64,000 bases of DNA from Mucilaginibacter sp. KACC 22063. Lineage in GTDB: Bacteria; Bacteroidota; Bacteroidia; Sphingobacteriales; Sphingobacteriaceae. The translations under genes and the position numbers were made by a program. The notes beneath the pieces were generated by a model that ran no database searches, was not told where the DNA came from, and was given only the letters and a program-made list of their open reading frames with translations. The stretch is from the NCBI RefSeq assembly GCF_028736115.1, contig NZ_CP117877.1, positions 310,001 through 374,000 of the forward strand. Direction: 5' to 3'. Positions 60,424-64,000 of this stretch are shown one piece after another. Position 1 is the first letter of the stretch; every line of letters begins with the position of its first letter.

Positions 60424-61434
60424 TTACTTGATTTTCTTGATTAAACGGATGTTCATTGCGATGTCCTGTGTGAATTTCGCCATAGGACGTTTATGAATAT
60501 CTTTCGGCTCATCATAATTGCCAATGATCAGCCTCTTGATTAATGCCGGGTCGGGGAAGAGCTTAGCGAAATCCCGTGTAAGGTTATCGCGGTAGGCTTT
60601 ATTATAAACTTTCTTCTTATGTAATAATTCCTCTACTACATCCTTCTGTGTTTTATAAATTTCCAGAATATCGAACATATTATCAAAAATGACCCGCTCT
60701 GCTTCGCTGCCTTGCAAATGATGAAACTCGATTTGAATATCCTCTTTGTTGCCGGTCCGCCAATAATCGATAATGCTGGCTGGTGTTACTTTAAACCGGT
60801 AAGAATCCAATAAGTCATTATCGGTATAAAGTTCAAACGAACAAGCTTTATCATTTTTTGATTTATTGCAATTTGCACAAACTGGATACAGATTATAAAA
60901 AGTCGTACTCAAAAAAGGATAATCAGATTTCGCGTGAAAGTGATCTAGTTCAAGTTTCGCGCTCCGCTTCTTAATATCCCCCTTATTGTATATACCATAT
61001 TTTCGGCTGTACAGCTCTTTTGTGACGATCAAGGTTAGTTGACTATGGCAATAAATACAGGTTTTAATCTCCAGTTGTTGAAAAATGGCCGGAAATTCCT
61101 TTTTACGCATGTCTGAATACCCCATGGCTTTGACCACGGCATCCGCGAAGGCTCCTTTAACATCCTTTGCAGGTATGATCGCTTCAAAGACCGCTTTCCA
61201 AGCTGGTATGTCCTTCCAGTTTGCTTTTAATATCGGCAGGTAGTTCTGCTCTATAGCCGAGATATAATTTCTCCTTTGGGCGGTCGTTATGCGCGGGTAG
61301 CGTTTAGTCGCTAACCGTAATCGGGCAAGTCTGTCCAATGGAAGGTCAAAATCAGGATCTCGGCCAACAAATAAATGATCGTAAAAATCTGTGACGGTTT
61401 GCTGAAGAACCGCACTATCTTTTATTTTTCGCAT
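60424..61434 (-). CDS. HNH endonuclease (PtuB-like) of the ATPase-HNH-FRG operon
   Basis: A 336-residue nuclease. The zinc/HNH module is at residues 126-193: TCIYCHSQL (Cys126, Cys129), KLELDHFHAKSDYPFLSTTF (Asp164-His165, catalytic His), NLYPVCANCNKSK (Asn181, Cys186, Cys189). This is the four-Cys HNH layout of PtuB-type and retron-linked HNH effectors. The N-terminal 120 residues are helical. The ATG overlaps the ATPase stop region by 20 bases, so the two are translationally coupled, as PtuA and PtuB are. The probable role is cutting DNA or tRNA when the ATPase is triggered by phage. Confidence 0.88.
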   Translation of the reverse strand: MRKIKDSAVLQQTVTDFYDHLFVGRDPDFDLPLDRLARLRLATKRYPRITTAQRRNYISAIEQNYLPILKANWKDIPAWKAVFEAIIPAKDVKGAFADAVVKAMGYSDMRKKEFPAIFQQLEIKTCIYCHSQLTLIVTKELYSRKYGIYNKGDIKKRSAKLELDHFHAKSDYPFLSTTFYNLYPVCANCNKSKNDKACSFELYTDNDLLDSYRFKVTPASIIDYWRTGNKEDIQIEFHHLQGSEAERVIFDNMFDILEIYKTQKDVVEELLHKKKVYNKAYRDNLTRDFAKLFPDPALIKRLIIGNYDEPKDIHKRPMAKFTQDIAMNIRLIKKIK

Positions 61435-64000
61435 CTTTCAGGTTGCTAAGTTTTTGCTCCAATGCTTCGATTTGCAAGTCGAGATCATTTGGATATTTCA
61501 TTTGGTATAAGATATCTAACCGGTCTTTGATCAACGGTTCGCCGATGGCGTTGATCAGGTCTCTAGCTTTTCCTTCGTTCCATTCCGGCGTATCAGCCGC
61601 TGAACTGGTCAAAAATTCCGTCAATGCTTTAACTTGTTTTTTGATATACTCGCCCATAAAACCTTGTTCGAGGAAAAAGCTGTGGGCCAGCAGGTCATGG
61701 ATATTGGCACCTAATGTTTCCGAAAACTCTAATTTCCGTTCAGCTGGGTTGAGGAACAAAATATTACTTCTGGGTATATCGGAAAGAATGAACGGGGAAT
61801 GCGTAATAAACATAAAATTCAGTGCAGCAATATTCAGATCAATATAGCTCAGATAATTCAAGAGGTAGTCAATGAAGGCGCGCTGCATCTCCGGATGAAA
61901 GTAAAGCTCCACCTCATCAAAGATCACATTCACAAAACGATAACGAACTAATTGATGAAGATCGGTGACAGAGTTCAAATTGATGAGGTGATAAACGACC
62001 GAACTGACGGTATAAATTCGCTGCTTTTCACCCGAACTCAGGTCATGGAAAAACTCCCCATCGTTTAAAACAATATCGGTATCAATGAATGAAGGGGGGA
62101 GCAGTTCCAGAGTACGATGTTTTTCATTAGGATGGTCGATTTTGATGCGCTCGATGGCTATACTCAGATCTTCCAAGCTGATGGTCGGTTTTTCACCTGA
62201 AAAATCTATTAATGGCATGATCAGATCATTGTATTTAATAAAATTAACAGCCTGTTTGAACTTAAAAGTGATATGGCTTGGGTCCTTTTTTATCAAGGCT
62301 ATCAGGCCCGGTATGTCAATAAGCTCCCGTTTATCCATATCAAAATAGGCTTGATAAGGTTTGTATCTACTGGCAATATTAACCACCTTACGCAATAGAT
62401 AAGAGTGTATAAAGTTTAACCAATTTCTGGCTTTGCCAGGTATATGAATAGCTTGGTCAACGGAGATCCCAAATGCTTCGTTTATTTCGGGGATAACCGC
62501 TTCCCAACCCTTTTCGGCAGCATACAAATTGATCTCCCCGTCATCATCCTTGTAAAAGGTACCGAATTTCCTAGCGTTAATCGTAAATGTAAGTGCTTCT
62601 GCGCCCTGTCTTTCTGTAATCTGGCGCATGTTAGCCCGCGGTTCGTCACCTTCCTCCACTTGTGGCACTGGTTCCAGCAGGTTGGCCAGTAGCCTATTTT
62701 TCAGTAAGATATGTTCTTTATTGATATCAATATTACCTTTCTTCCGATAGGGATTGATCACGATAGGTGTTTGATAACCATCGTTTTTATGGAATAATTG
62801 GTCGATCCATTTCCCGATATGTATGGAATTAAGCGAATAATGGGCGTAATTTACCGCAACAGAATAGAAAAAATGTCCGAAATCAAAATTTTTGAAATTG
62901 ATTTCCCGGGGGTACTGGTAGACTTGGTCTTCAAAAGTGTATTCAAAAAGCTGGATCATCTCATCGTTGAAGCTCAGACGGTATAAAAAATCAGTTTTAA
63001 AATAAAGATCAAGATAAAGACCAGCTACCGGCGTCAATACTTCCTCAAATTTGGGGTGCGCGCAGGCCAGGTTGTTTACCGCAGCATAAAGTAATTCGGT
63101 AAACGTGCTTTTTCCTGAACCATTTGGGCCTACTACAGCGGAGATATTAATATCAAATTTTTCGTTACTATAAAGGTTGATATCAAGACTGGAATGGTAA
63201 GCAATGTATTGCGCGCTTAAAAACTCATAGCACTCATAACAAAGATACCAACCCGGCAACAATACTTTCCGAAGTTTGGGGTCAATCTCATTTTGCACAT
63301 ATAACCCTAATAATTTGAAATCGGCTATAAAAGTACGGGATTTCGGTTCACTGGTTGTTGCCAGCGATTCAACAGTAGATTTTGTTACCGGCACATATTT
63401 AATTTTATCCCGTCGTTGCTGATAGGCTATGGCTACAATATTTTGAATGTTGGATTGGGGGATTGAATCCAATAAATTATTGTACTGAAATAAAGTGTCC
63501 GGTTGGGCGCTGATGATATTTGTAGCAAATAGATAGCCGAGCGTATGTTTATCCAGCGGGATAAATGCGTCCGGGTCGATCCAAAACAAAAATATGGTAA
63601 AAGCACTGATCTCGATGCCGTACCAGGTACGGGCCTGGTCAAAATATTTTTGCTGAAGGCCTTGCCGTCCTTCCTTTACTATCGTTTGAAATACTGTCCA
63701 TATTTCCTTTTGCTCAGCAACCACCCGCGCAGAACTCATCCTGATCGTGAAGGGCGCCGGACAGCCATCAAAATCGATATCGTCATAGACCTTTTGCGAA
63801 CCGAGCAGGCGTAATATATGGTTAATATTAGCTGTCCGGGACTTCATTTTTTGGGAATTGGCGCTGAAGCTGCAATAAAGTTGGATCGGGTCAACCCGGT
63901 CAGTTTCAAATTTAGCGGATAACTTGGTTAACCAGTTATTCGCGCGGATAAAATCAGGATCTTTGGACAGGAGGCCGAACAAGGCCGTATCTGCATTCTT
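61415..64000 (-). CDS. Large AAA/ABC-type ATPase (PtuA-like C-terminal part), 5' end outside the window
   Basis: The frame is open to the window edge (codons for KNADTA before the TTG at 63982), so at least 861 residues are coded and the start is missing. Counting from that TTG: a 250-residue N-terminal part with RTWYGIEISAFTIFLFWIDP and DAFIPLDKHTLGYLFA (about 119-152); Walker A VVGPNGSGKST (283-293); a long insertion; signature HDLSSGEKQRIYT (about 650); Walker B NVIFDEVELYFHP (about 685); H-loop FITHSP; and a C-terminal coil (LQIEALEQKLSNLKDAKNKR). The core is that of OLD/PtuA-type defence ATPases. The N-terminal part is not found in usual PtuA and faintly resembles the segment preceding the ATPase in some McrB-like proteins. 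Confidence 0.88.
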   Translation of the reverse strand, partial: KNADTALFGLLSKDPDFIRANNWLTKLSAKFETDRVDPIQLYCSFSANSQKMKSRTANINHILRLLGSQKVYDDIDFDGCPAPFTIRMSSARVVAEQKEIWTVFQTIVKEGRQGLQQKYFDQARTWYGIEISAFTIFLFWIDPDAFIPLDKHTLGYLFATNIISAQPDTLFQYNNLLDSIPQSNIQNIVAIAYQQRRDKIKYVPVTKSTVESLATTSEPKSRTFIADFKLLGLYVQNEIDPKLRKVLLPGWYLCYECYEFLSAQYIAYHSSLDINLYSNEKFDINISAVVGPNGSGKSTFTELLYAAVNNLACAHPKFEEVLTPVAGLYLDLYFKTDFLYRLSFNDEMIQLFEYTFEDQVYQYPREINFKNFDFGHFFYSVAVNYAHYSLNSIHIGKWIDQLFHKNDGYQTPIVINPYRKKGNIDINKEHILLKNRLLANLLEPVPQVEEGDEPRANMRQITERQGAEALTFTINARKFGTFYKDDDGEINLYAAEKGWEAVIPEINEAFGISVDQAIHIPGKARNWLNFIHSYLLRKVVNIASRYKPYQAYFDMDKRELIDIPGLIALIKKDPSHITFKFKQAVNFIKYNDLIMPLIDFSGEKPTISLEDLSIAIERIKIDHPNEKHRTLELLPPSFIDTDIVLNDGEFFHDLSSGEKQRIYTVSSVVYHLINLNSVTDLHQLVRYRFVNVIFDEVELYFHPEMQRAFIDYLLNYLSYIDLNIAALNFMFITHSPFILSDIPRSNILFLNPAERKLEFSETLGANIHDLLAHSFFLEQGFMGEYIKKQVKALTEFLTSSAADTPEWNEGKARDLINAIGEPLIKDRLDILYQMKYPNDLDLQIEALEQKLSNLKDAKNKR

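Noticed and set aside
1..64000. tRNA, rRNA, CRISPR arrays, insertion sequences and integrases
   Set aside because: I looked for T-loop patterns, regular short repeats and transposase or recombinase motifs and found none that could be supported.

Overview
The window looks like chromosomal DNA of a Sphingobacteriaceae bacterium (Bacteroidota), most like Mucilaginibacter or Pedobacter. The reasons are the family content: two-part CarboxypepD_reg/TonB-dependent receptors, a GH78 rhamnosidase beside a GH35 galactosidase, DUF3667, DUF4199 and DUF1543 proteins, short LuxR-type regulators, and promoters of the Bacteroidota type (TTG, about 19-21 bases, TAnnTTTG). The genus is an inference. I saw no rRNA, tRNA, CRISPR array, transposase or integrase.

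1-6.5 kb: the end of a beta-lactamase-family hydrolase, a secreted dipeptidyl peptidase IV, a small lipoprotein, a divergent pair of unrecognised small proteins, and an operon of membrane protein, sensor kinase and NarL-type response regulator. 6.5-29 kb: secreted glycan-active enzymes (GH78, GH35, BNR/sialidase-like) set among regulators (a multi-PAS kinase, Crp/Fnr, MarR, TetR, three LuxR-type), oxidoreductases, a universal stress protein and a GT39 membrane glycosyltransferase. The TetR gene and the NmrA-like gene after it share matching operators. 29-34 kb: an Oar-like TonB-dependent receptor followed closely by a secreted nucleotide pyrophosphatase/phosphodiesterase.

34.8-41.2 kb: a compact siderophore operon on the minus strand (receptor, ATP-grasp ligase, IucA/IucC synthetase, MFS exporter) whose order recalls the vibrioferrin pvsABC genes but lacks the second synthetase and the decarboxylase.

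42.6-55.5 kb: a stress/low-oxygen energy island: FMN-binding PPOX protein, two universal stress proteins, a P2-type cation ATPase, phosphoketolase, a glucan-phosphorylase homologue whose PLP lysine is replaced by Thr, and an MgtA-type Mg2+ ATPase. Dyads of the form TGA-N6-TCA suggest shared control by a Crp/Fnr-type regulator.

55.5-64 kb: a gene-poor, AT-rich stretch and a defence island: a complete AbiEi/AbiEii toxin-antitoxin pair with a promoter framed by two inverted repeats; a decayed HipB/HipA pair that keeps a perfect 22-bp inverted-repeat operator; and, on the minus strand, a three-gene set of a large AAA/ABC-type ATPase (5' end outside the window), an HNH nuclease and an FRG-domain protein. 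The ATPase plus HNH pair resembles Septu (PtuAB), but the long N-terminal domain of the ATPase and the attached FRG gene make it the best candidate here for a little-described antiphage system. The FRG gene carries a one-base frameshift near its start.
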